A stretch of 64,000 nucleotides of DNA from Hoyosella altamirensis (GCF_014191505.1 NZ_JACHWS010000002.1:558001-622000); one strand, 5' to 3'. Shown: positions 46,098-55,254, numbered from the stretch's first letter. Translations and numbers: made by a program. The notes: generated by a model not told the origin, from the sequence alone.

Positions 46098-47767
46098 GAG
46101 CTATGACACCCGACGATGTGCGCCGCCTCGCCGAAGCAGGCGAGACACTTACTGTCGAATTCAAGCGCGGCACGGTGAACGACGACGCGATCGTCGAAGC
46201 TGTCGTGTGCCTCGCCAACGGCCACGGCGGAACTCTGCTGCTGGGGGTAGAAGACGACCGAAACATCACCGGCTGGAAACCCCGCAACGGCAAAACCAAT
46301 GATGCGCACATTGTCCAGGCAATGATACTCAATAAAACTGATACACCGATTCCCACCGAAGTCGAGGTTGTGAACGTCGACGGACGCGATGTCGCCGTCA
46401 TCTCAGTCCCAGATATGCCGATGCCCGTCGGCACGAAATCCGGCAAATACGTCCGGCGGACTACCCGCGTAGACGGCTCACCCCAGTGCGTACCGTATCT
46501 CCTGCATGAGATGCTGTCTGGCGGCTTGACAGCACAGGGCCGCGACTACGCATCCACCCCTGCGCGGGGCGCGACCGACGCCGATCTAGACTCGGCGGAG
46601 TTCGACCGCTTTCGCCGTCTATGTGCAAACGGCAAGGGCGATCGTGTGATCGCCGATTCAACTAATTCCGATATTCTGCGAGCGCTACGGCTGATCCTCC
46701 CGGATGAGGGATATCAGCTGACACTCGGCGCGATTCTCTTGTTCGGCACCGAGTCTGCGCTCGCACGATTCGTCCCGACAGCCGAAGTCGTGTTTCATGA
46801 GCTGAAGCGAGACGCGATCACCACTGACGAAACACTGCACCAACCGCTGTTCCGCGCCGCAGAACGCCTCTACGCCCTGATAGACGTTCGCAACTCCGAG
46901 CAAGAACTCCTGTTCGGCCTTCACCGCATCGGAGTTCCACGCGTTCCCGAAGGCACAATCCGCGAGTCCATCGCCAACGCTTTAGTTCATCGGGACTACT
47001 CCGAAGTCGGCCCCGTAACTGTGCAACTCAGTGAAGATCAGTTCCGAGTCAAGAGTCCAGGAGGATTCCCCGCTGGAATCACACTGGCCAACTTCCTCGA
47101 TGACTCCAAGCCACGCAGCCCAATTCTTGCCGAAGCATTCAAGCGCGCCGGAATCGTCGACCGCGCCGGACGCGGGATCCGCGAAATGTATCAGCAGTTA
47201 CTGCGCTCCGGACGCGGGGAGCCAGACTACTCAGCAACCAACGACAGAGCAGTGATCGTGTCGATCCCCACCACCGACGCTGACCTGGAGATCGTGCGAT
47301 TCGTCTTCGAGTACGAAGATTCGACCGGCCACCGCCTCACGCTCCTTCAGCTACGCATCCTGCATGAGATTAAGGCAATGGGGCCTGAGACCGTCGGCGG
47401 CCTCGTCGAGGCCTTACATGCACCAGAATCTGCGGCCCGAGCTCAATTAACCCGACTGGCTGAGATGGGCCTCGTGGAGGCGCGTGGAGCCGGCCGCAAC
47501 CGACGCCATCACCTAACCGCTGCGTTCTACAGGCTGGCACAGTCCAGTGAGTACGTCCGCCTGCAGGACACAGATCCCATCCAGCAGGAACGAATGATTC
47601 TCGCGTATGTCGCCCAGTTCGGGAGCATCACGCGGGGAAAAGTAGCCGAACTCTGCCGCCTCAGCCCAGACCAAGCCCGCGTCGCGCTGAAGAAACTCGT
47701 CGATACGGGGGATCTGGAGCTGAGAGGCGAAAAGCGAGGAGCTCACTACGTGCGGAGGAGGTCCTGA
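46094..47767 (+). CDS. AlbA_2 (Schlafen-like) domain protein with C-terminal helix-turn-helix
   Basis: A 557-residue putative regulator. The N-terminal AlbA_2 domain runs to about residue 125 (GETLTVEFKRGTVNDDAIVEAVVCLANGHGGTLLLGVEDD, IVQAMI). A GHKL-like ATP-binding region follows (REAIANALVHRDYSEVGPVTV, residues near 285; ENPGG-like VKSPGGFP; RAGIVDRAGRGIREMY). Two winged-helix segments end the protein. This is the COG2865 architecture of predicted transcriptional regulators, sometimes in defence or mobile contexts. Start ATG 46094 or ATG 46103; the leader is nearly absent. It is next to tRNA-Ser(TGA), a common integration point. Confidence 0.84.
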   Translation: MGAMTPDDVRRLAEAGETLTVEFKRGTVNDDAIVEAVVCLANGHGGTLLLGVEDDRNITGWKPRNGKTNDAHIVQAMILNKTDTPIPTEVEVVNVDGRDVAVISVPDMPMPVGTKSGKYVRRTTRVDGSPQCVPYLLHEMLSGGLTAQGRDYASTPARGATDADLDSAEFDRFRRLCANGKGDRVIADSTNSDILRALRLILPDEGYQLTLGAILLFGTESALARFVPTAEVVFHELKRDAITTDETLHQPLFRAAERLYALIDVRNSEQELLFGLHRIGVPRVPEGTIRESIANALVHRDYSEVGPVTVQLSEDQFRVKSPGGFPAGITLANFLDDSKPRSPILAEAFKRAGIVDRAGRGIREMYQQLLRSGRGEPDYSATNDRAVIVSIPTTDADLEIVRFVFEYEDSTGHRLTLLQLRILHEIKAMGPETVGGLVEALHAPESAARAQLTRLAEMGLVEARGAGRNRRHHLTAAFYRLAQSSEYVRLQDTDPIQQERMILAYVAQFGSITRGKVAELCRLSPDQARVALKKLVDTGDLELRGEKRGAHYVRRRS

Positions 47768-47833
47768 GCTACGGGTTGTGCCCACCCACAGCACATCACC
47801 CCGGCCGTCCCTACCCACCGTAGGGATCTTCAT

Positions 47834-47874
47834 TAAAAGGCCCTGACCTCCAGTGCATCACGAGAGGTCAGGGC
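47834..47874 (-). terminator. Terminator of tRNA-Ser(TGA)
   Basis: Perfect 11-base inverted repeat GCCCTGACCTC (47840-47850) and GAGGTCAGGGC (47864-47874), followed on the minus strand by CCTTTTAAT. It starts 7 bases after the tRNA 3' end. It may also stop transcripts from the plus-strand AlbA_2 gene. Confidence 0.82.
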
Positions 47875-47880
47875 ACAGAG

Positions 47881-47966
47881 CGGAAGCGGAGGGATTTGAA
47901 CCCCCGGTCGCTGTTAACGACGCTCGCTTTCAAGGCGAGTGCATTCGGCCGCTCTGCCACGCTTCC
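47881..47966 (-). tRNA. tRNA-Ser(TGA)
   Basis: Minus strand: GGAAGCG pairs with CGCTTCC, anticodon stem-loop CTCGC-CTTGAAA-GCGAG gives TGA, with a long variable arm and T-arm GGGGGTTCAAATCCCTC. The discriminator is G and CCA is not encoded. Confidence 0.95.
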
Positions 47967-48012
47967 ACCGGAGATCCTAACGAACGGCCACCGGGATCCG
48001 CGAATCGGCTCG

Positions 48013-48492
48013 TCAACTACTTTGCTCGTGCAGGAATGAGTCGATTTTCTCGAACACGTCACTGAGGGAGTTGAGTCGCTTCTGATCGAGAAGGTCGATG
48101 AAATTCGCGCGGACGCTTTCTACATGACCGGGAGCGGATTCCCGGAGCGTGTCCAGCCCACGCGGCGTGATGCGTGCAATGACACCCCTGCCGTCGTCCT
48201 CGCAGGACTCACGCACCACAAGACCTTGCCCTTCAAGGCGCCGCACCTGATGCGTCAGCTTGCTGCGCGAGGCGAGAATGCCCTCGGCCAGTTCGCTCAT
48301 GCGCAGGGCATTCCTCGGCGCTTCTGAGAGCAGCACAAGGATCCGGTAATCGGCCAGCGTCAGCCCAGTGGCATCAGCGAGGTCCCTGTTCAGGACGGCC
48401 ATCAGACGCTGACTGCCATCAATGAACGCTCTCCACGCCCGCTGTTCCTCGTCATTCAGCCACCGCACTTGTGTTGGCTGTACGGGGATCAT
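48013..48492 (-). CDS. MarR family transcriptional regulator
   Basis: A 159-residue winged-helix protein. The recognition part is LTLADYRILVLLSEAPRNALRMSELAEGILASRSKLTHQVRRLEGQGLVVRESCEDDGRGVIARITPRGLDTL, with the Asp-Asp-Gly-Arg wing. ATG 48492 follows AGGGAGA. It is divergent from the quinone oxidoreductase gene with 123 bases between starts, so it may regulate that gene. Ligand unknown. Confidence 0.9.
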   Translation of the reverse strand: MIPVQPTQVRWLNDEEQRAWRAFIDGSQRLMAVLNRDLADATGLTLADYRILVLLSEAPRNALRMSELAEGILASRSKLTHQVRRLEGQGLVVRESCEDDGRGVIARITPRGLDTLRESAPGHVESVRANFIDLLDQKRLNSLSDVFEKIDSFLHEQSS

Positions 48493-48615
48493 ATGCGGTC
48501 TCCCTTTGCTCTGGTTTCTGCGTACCGAGCCTAGCTAGGTTCGATGGTTACCAAAGGAAAATACTGCCACAATTTGGGAACAAGGCGGTGTACTGAGAAC
48601 CGCTAGGCTCGAAGC

Positions 48616-49614
48616 ATGCGTGCCATCACGATCTCAGAGCCCGGTGGACCCGACGTTATGCGCTGGTCCGAGGTGCCCGATGTTCAGCCCGGCCCTGGTG
48701 AAGTCCTCCTTCGTGTCGCAGCGACCGCCGCGAACCGTGCGGACTTACTGCAGCGTCAGGGCCACTACCCACCTCCTCCGGGAGCCAGTGACGTGCTGGG
48801 CCTCGAATGTTCCGGTGTCATCGCTGAGCTTGGCGAGGGCGTGCACGACTGGGCGGTCGGAGATGAGGTGTGTGCACTGCTCGCGGGCGGTGGCTATGCC
48901 GAGTACGTCGCTGTTCCGCAGTCCCAGCTTCTGCCTGTGCCGACAGGCGTTGACCTGCGCGTAGCCGCGTGTCTGCCAGAAGTGGCATGCACCGTGTGGT
49001 CGAACCTCGTGATGACAGCGGGAATGCACCGCGGCCAAACAGTGCTGATTCATGGCGGCGCGAGCGGTATCGGGACGCACGCCATCCAGGTGGCGCGTGC
49101 AATGAATGTCCGTGTCGCTGTGACAGCCGGATCAGCGGAGAAGCTCACCGTGTGTAAGGAGTTGGGAGCGGAATGCCTCATCAACTACCGTGAGCAGGAT
49201 TTCGTTGCCGAAATCGCGGCCTTCACCAGTGACTTTGCCCGGCAGGGTGCCGATATCATTCTTGACATCATGGGGGCGAAGTATCTGGACCGGAATATCG
49301 ATGCGTTAGGCAAAGACGGGAATCTCGTCATCATCGGGCTCCAAGGGGGAGTGAAAGCGGAGCTGAACCTTGGCAAGATTCTGACGAAACGGGCACGAAT
49401 CGCGGCGACCAGCCTGCGTGGCCGCCCCGTCACCGGCGCGGGCTCCAAAGATGAAATAATCAAGGAAGTGGTTGCGCACGTGTGGCCCATGATCAGCAGC
49501 GGGCTCGTCCGGCCGATTGTGCATGACGAGGTGCCCATCGCTGAAGCCGCATCTGCCCACCAGATGCTCGATTCCGGCGGGGTTACCGGGAAAATCCTGC
49601 TCAGCGTCGCCTGA
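48616..49614 (+). CDS. NAD(P)H:quinone oxidoreductase (zeta-crystallin type)
   Basis: A 332-residue medium-chain reductase without zinc ligands. Marks are AVAATAANRADLLQRQGHYPPPPGASDVLGLECSG, the cofactor loop VLIHGGASGIGTHAIQVA and the VITAGS-like VAVTAGSAEKL after it. The arrangement (Rossmann domain in the middle) is that of TIGR02824-type quinone oxidoreductases. It is the homologue of Rv3777 by context: bpa follows 33 bases later and the galactan genes after that. The divergent MarR may control it. Confidence 0.88.
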   Translation: MRAITISEPGGPDVMRWSEVPDVQPGPGEVLLRVAATAANRADLLQRQGHYPPPPGASDVLGLECSGVIAELGEGVHDWAVGDEVCALLAGGGYAEYVAVPQSQLLPVPTGVDLRVAACLPEVACTVWSNLVMTAGMHRGQTVLIHGGASGIGTHAIQVARAMNVRVAVTAGSAEKLTVCKELGAECLINYREQDFVAEIAAFTSDFARQGADIILDIMGAKYLDRNIDALGKDGNLVIIGLQGGVKAELNLGKILTKRARIAATSLRGRPVTGAGSKDEIIKEVVAHVWPMISSGLVRPIVHDEVPIAEAASAHQMLDSGGVTGKILLSVA

Positions 49615-49647
49615 CCATCAACAAGCACCACCCGCAAGAATAGGAAC

Positions 49648-50208
49648 ATGTCCTTGTCAGAGAACGATGACATCGAAGTGATCAGCACCGAGCCAGTAGA
49701 GGCCGAGGAGTCAACGGCGGCACAGAACGGGAAGCAGGAATCATCACCCACTGCGCTCACCGACCTTGTCGAGCAGCCGGCGAAGGTGATGCGGATTGGC
49801 ACAATGATCAAGCAGCTGCTTGAGGAAGTCCGGGCCGCACCGCTTGATGAGGCGAGCCGCACCCGTCTGCGTGAAATTCACGAATCATCCATCCAGGAAC
49901 TTCAGGATGGTCTCGCCCCAGAACTGCGAGACGAACTCACCCGCATCACCCTGCCATTCGGCGAGGATGCCGTACCAAGTGACTCGGAGCTACGTATCGC
50001 GCAGGCACAGCTGGTCGGATGGCTGGAGGGGGTCTTCCACGGCATCCAGACAGCACTTTTCGCTCAGCAGATGGCGGCGCGTGCGCAGCTCGAGCAGATG
50101 CGCCAAGGCGCCCTGCCCCCAGGGATGAGCCTTGGACATGCACATCAGGACCCCGAGCACCCGGAGCATGGCGGACACTCCGCGACAGGCACCGGCCAAT
50201 ACCTGTAG
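49648..50208 (+). CDS. bpa: Bacterial proteasome activator Bpa
   Basis: Bpa (PafE) forms a ring that opens the 20S proteasome gate without ATP and helps degrade unfolded or specific substrates. The 186-residue protein has a disordered acidic head, a four-helix core (VMRIGTMIKQLLEEVRAAPLDEASRTRLREIHESSIQEL, VGWLEGVFHGIQTALFAQQMAARAQLEQMRQG) and the decisive C-terminal GQYL, which docks into the alpha-ring pockets. Its presence implies a proteasome in this organism. It is followed head-on by the pyruvyltransferase-type gene. Confidence 0.94.
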   Translation: MSLSENDDIEVISTEPVEAEESTAAQNGKQESSPTALTDLVEQPAKVMRIGTMIKQLLEEVRAAPLDEASRTRLREIHESSIQELQDGLAPELRDELTRITLPFGEDAVPSDSELRIAQAQLVGWLEGVFHGIQTALFAQQMAARAQLEQMRQGALPPGMSLGHAHQDPEHPEHGGHSATGTGQYL

Positions 50209-51495
50209 CTAGTCCTGTCTCGCCAGCAGAGCTTTTCCTCGCTGGACCCCGGCGCGAAGCTTGCGCCGCACCCGCGGTGGTAACGCCTGTTTGACACGTA
50301 CCCGCGCTGACTGGCGCGGGTACAACTGACCGGCAAGGCGTCGTTTGCGCGCCACCAGACTGTCGACGTTTCCGGCAGTAAATCCGCCGCGCGACGGCCT
50401 GGCGGGGGCGTCGATATCAGCGTTCAGCGGCAGAACTACCCATGGTGATCCTTCGTCGGTGAGCGAGCGGTGCTTGGTGTCGTAATAGTCCTTGCGCCCG
50501 CTCAGCGCCACGCCCGACGCGCCTGCCGCTGCGGCGAGCAGGTGCGGATGGAAGCGAGTGCTGATCCATGTTTGCCCTGCCCGCGCTGGCAGCCCGTCAC
50601 GCCATAGCACGGTGAACGGCACAAATACGGCCCCTTCGATCCGGTGCGCGATCTGATCGTAGGCGACCCGATCAGTACCCGGGATGCATTCAATGACGGC
50701 TACTTGATCACCGGTCACACCCCATTCATCGAGCAAACGGATGGCAAGGTCGGCGACGCTCCCGCCGGGCACATCATCTGTGTTCGTCACAAGGTCGGAC
50801 TGCAGACACAGGACGACGTCGCGTTGAGCGGCGTCACTCGTGATGTCGTACACAGGCACCTCGCGACGCAGTTGTCGATCGGTTCCTGACTTCGGATTTA
50901 CAGCGAGCCACGCGTCGTCTCCAGTTGCGGTGACACCGAGGAGTTCGGCGGATTCACGGTCCCGCACGTCGAAGACGTCGAAGTCACCAACGCTCGCACG
51001 GAGCTCTTCCGCACTGCCCGCCGGCATGAGTCCCTGACCGGTGGCGTACAGGCGGGCGCCGGACCGTCGCGCCGCTGCACGAACAAGCCTCAACAAGCCG
51101 AGATGGTGCGGCCACACCGAATTCAGGTAACCACCGCCAAGCAGGTGGATGCTCGACGCCCTGGACAGCAGCCCGATCCCGTCTGCGAGCAGGCAAGCAC
51201 GCCCCGGTTCATCGATGACCCGGTCCAGCAACTCATGCGATTCTTCCTGCGGCCGGTTGCCTGCCTCCACAGCGAGGCGCCACGCGGTGTCCACGAACAG
51301 CACACGCGGATGGCAGCCGTTCAGCAGCACGGAAGCCTGCCCTGGTGTGTGGCAGTCGAGCACGATGAGCGCGTGCGGCCGAGCCCGCGCCAAATATCGC
51401 AGCCAGGCCGCGGCGATGAATTCGTCACCGTAGTTGGGGTGCCCACTTGGAGCAATGAGGTAGACGACTTCACGACCTTCGTCGGGCTGCAGCAT
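50209..51495 (-). CDS. Polysaccharide pyruvyl transferase family protein
   Basis: About 428 residues of PS_pyruv_trans type: VVYLIAPSGHPNYGDEFIAAAWLRYL at the start, LLGGGYLNSVWPHHLGLL near residue 150, GQGLMP, VRDRESAELLG and the late ISTRFHPHLLAAAAG motif around a conserved His. Such enzymes transfer pyruvate (ketal) to surface sugars. ATG 51495 (MLQPDEGREV) is used; the frame to 51573 opens inside the upstream region of wzm. It lies antiparallel between bpa and wzm, right at the galactan locus, so its target may be a cell-wall or capsular polymer. Confidence 0.82.
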   Translation of the reverse strand: MLQPDEGREVVYLIAPSGHPNYGDEFIAAAWLRYLARARPHALIVLDCHTPGQASVLLNGCHPRVLFVDTAWRLAVEAGNRPQEESHELLDRVIDEPGRACLLADGIGLLSRASSIHLLGGGYLNSVWPHHLGLLRLVRAAARRSGARLYATGQGLMPAGSAEELRASVGDFDVFDVRDRESAELLGVTATGDDAWLAVNPKSGTDRQLRREVPVYDITSDAAQRDVVLCLQSDLVTNTDDVPGGSVADLAIRLLDEWGVTGDQVAVIECIPGTDRVAYDQIAHRIEGAVFVPFTVLWRDGLPARAGQTWISTRFHPHLLAAAAGASGVALSGRKDYYDTKHRSLTDEGSPWVVLPLNADIDAPARPSRGGFTAGNVDSLVARKRRLAGQLYPRQSARVRVKQALPPRVRRKLRAGVQRGKALLARQD

Positions 51496-51606
51496 GAGGA
51501 CAACTTTGGCGATCTCTTTACCTTTAGGCAACTCGAAGGCTCCTTCCGGGTGTCCCCCGCGCGGCCCTTCCACGATTCCATCGCCCGGCGACTAGGCTTA
51601 CCGTTC

Positions 51607-52515
51607 GTGCCCGACTCACCGACTGATCCCCAAGGCGGCGCTCAACAGCCGGATGCCGAACACGCGCACGCGTTGCAGGTCGAGGTTCACGAGATCACCG
51701 CGAACTCACGGACCTTTGCGCGGGCGTTCGGTGATCTTCGTACCGGCCTGTCTCAGCGCGAACTGTGGCTGCAGCTCGGTTGGCAGGACATCAAGCAGCG
51801 TTATCGGCGCTCCGTCATCGGCCCGTTCTGGATCACCATCGCGACCGGCGTCCAGGCCGTCGCGATGGGGTTGCTCTACTCGGTGCTGCTGGAGGTTGAG
51901 CTTCGGACATTTCTTCCACATGTCACCGTGGGACTCATCGTCTGGACGATGATCCAGGGCGCGATCATCGACGGCGCGGAAGTGTTCATCAAAAACGAAG
52001 GCCTGATCAAGTTTCTGCCGTCCGCACTGAGTGTCCACGTGTATCGGCTGGCCTGGCGGCTGTTCCTGCTCTTCGTTCACAACATCCTGATCTACGTCAT
52101 CATGCTCGCGATTTTCCGGCCCTCACTCGACTGGTCGAGCTTGCTCGCGATCCCCGGCCTCGTGTTGATCATGCTGAACGTGGTGTGGGTGACGATGTTC
52201 TTCGGAATTTTCGCCACCAGATACCGGGACATCCAGCCGATCCTCAACAGCATGACGCTGCTGCTCTTCTTCATGACTCCGATCGTGTGGACGACGGAGG
52301 GCCTGATCGCGCGTGGCGGCGAGGCTGCTGACCGCGCCCGTATTGTCGAGATCAATCCGCTGTACCACTACCTGGAGATAGTCCGTGCACCCATGTTGGG
52401 GAACTCCGTCGCGCTATACCACTGGGGCATCGTCATCGCCTGCACTGTTGTCGGCTGGGTGCTGACAATCGTCGCGCTGCGCAACTACCGGGCCCGCGTG
52501 CCCTACTGGGTTTAG
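51607..52515 (+). CDS. wzm: Galactan precursor ABC exporter, membrane subunit Wzm
   Basis: A 302-residue ABC-2 permease with six hydrophobic segments. A cytosolic N-terminal region (ARAFGDLRTGLSQRELWLQLGWQDIKQRYRRSVIGPFWITIATGVQAVAMGLLYSVLL) is typical of Wzm. With Wzt it moves lipid-linked galactan across the membrane for arabinogalactan assembly (Rv3783 homologue). GTG 51607 is the likely start; TAGGCT at 51593-51598 could be a -10 box of a leaderless message, and the open frame to 51103 is antisense to the pyruvyltransferase gene. Wzt follows 10 bases later. Confidence 0.9.
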   Translation: MPDSPTDPQGGAQQPDAEHAHALQVEVHEITANSRTFARAFGDLRTGLSQRELWLQLGWQDIKQRYRRSVIGPFWITIATGVQAVAMGLLYSVLLEVELRTFLPHVTVGLIVWTMIQGAIIDGAEVFIKNEGLIKFLPSALSVHVYRLAWRLFLLFVHNILIYVIMLAIFRPSLDWSSLLAIPGLVLIMLNVVWVTMFFGIFATRYRDIQPILNSMTLLLFFMTPIVWTTEGLIARGGEAADRARIVEINPLYHYLEIVRAPMLGNSVALYHWGIVIACTVVGWVLTIVALRNYRARVPYWV

Positions 52516-52525
52516 GAGGGGACCA

Positions 52526-53326
52526 GTGGCTGACGAAGTACGCATAGACACTGCGCATGCCTGCGTCGACTTTCCGATATTCGACGCGAAAACCCGGTCG
52601 CTGAAGAAGGCCTTCCTGGGCAAAGCGGGCGGTTCGATCGGCCGCACCAATTCGAACGTTGTGGTGGTGGAAGCACTCCGGGACGTCACCATGTCGCTGC
52701 GCGAAGGCGATCGGGTCGGCCTTGTGGGCCACAATGGTGCCGGTAAATCCACTTTGCTGCGATTGCTCGCCGGGATCTACGAACCCACTCGCGGCAAAGC
52801 GCGCATCCAGGGCCGCGTAGCTCCGATCTTCGACCTCGGCGTCGGCATGGACCCAGAAATCTCCGGCTACGAAAACATCATCATCCGCGGGTTGTTCCTC
52901 GGTATGACCCGCAAGCAGATGATGCAGCGGATGGATGACATCGCAGAATTCACGGAACTCGGCGACTACCTGAACATGCCGCTGCGCACCTATTCGACTG
53001 GCATGCGAGTCCGGGTCGCGATGGGTGTTGTGACCAGTATCGAGCCGGAGATCCTGCTGCTCGACGAGGGCATCGGGGCGGTGGACGCCGACTTCATGCG
53101 CAAGGCCCGCAAAAAGCTGCAGGAGCTGGTTTCCCGCTCCGGCATTCTCGTGTTCGCGAGCCACTCTGATGAGTTCCTGGCCCAGCTCTGCGACACCGCA
53201 ATGTGGATAGACCACGGCACCGTGCGCGAACGCGGGATGATCAAAGATGTTCTCACGCACTACAAGGGGCCCGAAGCCGCGAAGATAGTCGACAAGGTGC
53301 AGGCGGATATGGCGGCAGAGGAATGA
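52526..53326 (+). CDS. wzt: Galactan precursor ABC exporter, ATPase subunit Wzt
   Basis: A 266-residue ATPase: Walker A VGHNGAGKST, signature TYSTGMRVR, Walker B EILLLDEG and the switch His in FASHSDEF. It is the nucleotide-binding partner of Wzm (Rv3781 homologue). There is no separate C-terminal carbohydrate-binding domain, as expected for galactan Wzt. GTG 52526 has GAGGGGACC upstream. The stop overlaps glfT1 by 4 bases. Confidence 0.92.
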   Translation: MADEVRIDTAHACVDFPIFDAKTRSLKKAFLGKAGGSIGRTNSNVVVVEALRDVTMSLREGDRVGLVGHNGAGKSTLLRLLAGIYEPTRGKARIQGRVAPIFDLGVGMDPEISGYENIIIRGLFLGMTRKQMMQRMDDIAEFTELGDYLNMPLRTYSTGMRVRVAMGVVTSIEPEILLLDEGIGAVDADFMRKARKKLQELVSRSGILVFASHSDEFLAQLCDTAMWIDHGTVRERGMIKDVLTHYKGPEAAKIVDKVQADMAAEE

Positions 53327-54204
53327 AGATCATCGCAGTTGTGGTGACACACCGCCGGCGTGAGCTCCTCACCGAATCTCTCGCGGTTGTGGCGGGCCAG
53401 GACCGTCCCGTCGACCACTTGATAGTCGTGGACAATGCCTCCGAGCCGGAGGTGAAAGAACTCGTCGAATCCCAGCCGGTACCGGCGACATACCTCGGTT
53501 CACAGCACAACCTGGGCGGCGCCGGGGGATTCGCGCTGGGAATGCTGCATGCCCTCGCGCTAGGCGCGGACTGGGTGTGGCTGGCCGACGATGACGGCCG
53601 GCCTGAGGGGCCGGAGGTTCTGCAGACCCTGCTGGACTGCGCTGAACGGTACGACCTCGCTGAGGTGTCCCCCGTGGTGTGCAACATCGGCGAACCCGAC
53701 CGGCTGGCGTTCCCCCTGCGGCGCGGGGTCGTGTGGCGGCGCTGGCGGCACGAGCTTGGCGACGAGGACTTCCTTCCGGGCATCGCGTCGCTGTTTAATG
53801 GAGCACTGTTCTCGTCCAAAGCGATCGAGGCGGTGGGCGTCCCGGATCTTCGCTTGTTCGTCCGGGGCGATGAAGTCGACGTCCACCGGCGACTGGTCCG
53901 CTCCGGCCTTCCATTCGGGACGTGCCTGCAGACGGCATATCTGCATCCTGACGGGTCAGACGAATTCAAGCCGATTCTCGGCGGGCGCATGCACACCCAG
54001 TACCCCGACAACTCGGTGAAGCGCTACTACACCTACCGCAACCGGGGATATCTGCTCGCGCAGCCGGGCATGCGGAAGCTTTTGTTCCAGGAATGGGTCC
54101 GGTTCAGCTGGTACTTCCTGGTAAACCAGCGTGACTTCACTGGCTGGAAGGAATGGAACCGGCTTCGGCGCCTGGGGCGCCGCGAGCAGTTCCGGCGCGT
54201 GTAG
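53323..54204 (+). CDS. glfT1: Galactofuranosyltransferase GlfT1
   Basis: GlfT1 adds the first galactofuranose residues to the decaprenyl-linked rhamnosyl-GlcNAc primer of arabinogalactan. The 293-residue protein begins MKIIAVVVTHRRRELLTESL, has VVDNAS, the metal-binding DDD in VWLADDDGRPEGP, and the acceptor-side FVRGDEVDVHRRLVRSG. ATG 53323 overlaps the wzt stop (ATGA), so the three galactan genes are coupled. Homologue of Rv3782. The order here is wzm-wzt-glfT1. Confidence 0.92.
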   Translation: MKIIAVVVTHRRRELLTESLAVVAGQDRPVDHLIVVDNASEPEVKELVESQPVPATYLGSQHNLGGAGGFALGMLHALALGADWVWLADDDGRPEGPEVLQTLLDCAERYDLAEVSPVVCNIGEPDRLAFPLRRGVVWRRWRHELGDEDFLPGIASLFNGALFSSKAIEAVGVPDLRLFVRGDEVDVHRRLVRSGLPFGTCLQTAYLHPDGSDEFKPILGGRMHTQYPDNSVKRYYTYRNRGYLLAQPGMRKLLFQEWVRFSWYFLVNQRDFTGWKEWNRLRRLGRREQFRRV

Positions 54205-54317
54205 CGGGTCCACTGACTTCGCGGGCTGACGTATCGCAAATCTGCCCGCAGGATGGTGCATCCGCCCGCGAACCCTTCAGTTGGAATTGATAACTGTTTC
54301 CATTACTGTCGGCGGTT

Positions 54318-55109
54318 ATGCGCGCGCACTTCCCCTTCACCGCGATTCTCGGGCAGACCGACCTCAAGAATTGTCTCCTATGGACCGCCATCGACCCCGC
54401 GATCGGTGGCGTTCTCGCCATGGGTGACCGCGGCACCGCCAAATCGACCACCGTCCGCGCGCTCGCAGATATGCTCCACGCGGCCGGAATCGCCGCGCCC
54501 GTCGTTGACCTCCCGCTTGGCGCCTCCGAAGACCGCTTACTCGGATCGCTCGACGTTGACGCTGCGCTCGCCCGCGGCGAGGTCCGCTTCCGCCCTGGAC
54601 TACTCCAGGAGGCCCACCGCGGCTTCCTTTACATCGACGAGGTCAACCTGCTCGACGACTACCTCGTCGATCTTCTCCTCGACGTCGCGGCCTCCGGAGT
54701 CAACCGGGTGGAGCGTGACGGCCTCAGCCATCAGCATGATGCCCAGTTCGTTCTTATTGGCTCCGGCAATCCCGAAGAAGGGGAGCTTCGCCCACAACTG
54801 GAAGACCGTTTCGGCCTGTCGACGCACGTCACCACGATTCGTGACGTCGGTGTACGCACCGAGATCGTCCGGCGACGGCTCGCGTTCGACGCTGACCCCG
54901 ACTCCGTGCTGCACGCCTTCCACGACCAGCAGCAAGACCTCGCTGGGCGAGTCAGCCGAGCGCGGAGCTCACTCGGCGACGTGGCGATCCCAGACAGAGT
55001 AAGTGCAGCCGCGGTCCAGTTATGCGTCGAATGTGGTGCCATAGGTCATCGTGCGGAGATCGTGCTCGTGCGCACCGCGAGGGCCGCCGCGGCGCTTCAG
55101 GGACGCTGA
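54318..55109 (+). CDS. Chelatase I-subunit-like AAA+ ATPase (frame ends early at a frameshift)
   Basis: A 263-residue AAA+ protein of the ChlI/BchI type. Walker A is GDRGTAKSTTVRAL, Walker B FLYIDEVNLLDDYLVDLLLDVAASG, the NPEEGELRPQLEDRFGLS sensor loop follows, and the C-terminal helices begin RAEIVLVRTARAAAALQGR. Just where the family continues with an EVT..D..T/V segment, this frame meets a stop (55107-55109). The next frame continues the family's sequence, so the gene is frameshifted (see 55100-55254). ATG 54318. A divalent-metal chelatase-like or MoxR-like role with the following D-type protein is likely. Confidence 0.8.
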   Translation: MRAHFPFTAILGQTDLKNCLLWTAIDPAIGGVLAMGDRGTAKSTTVRALADMLHAAGIAAPVVDLPLGASEDRLLGSLDVDAALARGEVRFRPGLLQEAHRGFLYIDEVNLLDDYLVDLLLDVAASGVNRVERDGLSHQHDAQFVLIGSGNPEEGELRPQLEDRFGLSTHVTTIRDVGVRTEIVRRRLAFDADPDSVLHAFHDQQQDLAGRVSRARSSLGDVAIPDRVSAAAVQLCVECGAIGHRAEIVLVRTARAAAALQGR

Positions 55110-55254
55110 AGTCACCACGCGCGACATCCTGACCGTCGCCGTGCCCGTACTGCGCCACCGCGTCGCACGTGAACCTTTCGAAAACCCCACTACTGCAAGC
55201 GCACGCGTCCACAACATTGCAGTTCGCACATTCGGCCTCCACAGCGCGGCCTGA
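55100..55254 (+). other. C-terminal part of the chelatase I gene in the +1 frame
   Basis: Reading one base on from the preceding frame gives DAEVTTRDILTVAVPVLRHR and then VAREPFENPTTASARVHN, the expected C-terminal helical part of ChlI-type proteins. It ends at TGA 55252-55254, which overlaps the ATG of the D-type gene (TGATG). A single extra base around 55085-55100, in a mutation or a sequencing error, explains the break. Confidence 0.75.

Noticed and set aside
51591-51606. A possible IdeR-like half site (ACTAGGCTTACC) before wzm
   Set aside because: Only half of the pattern fits, and galactan genes are not expected to be iron-regulated.
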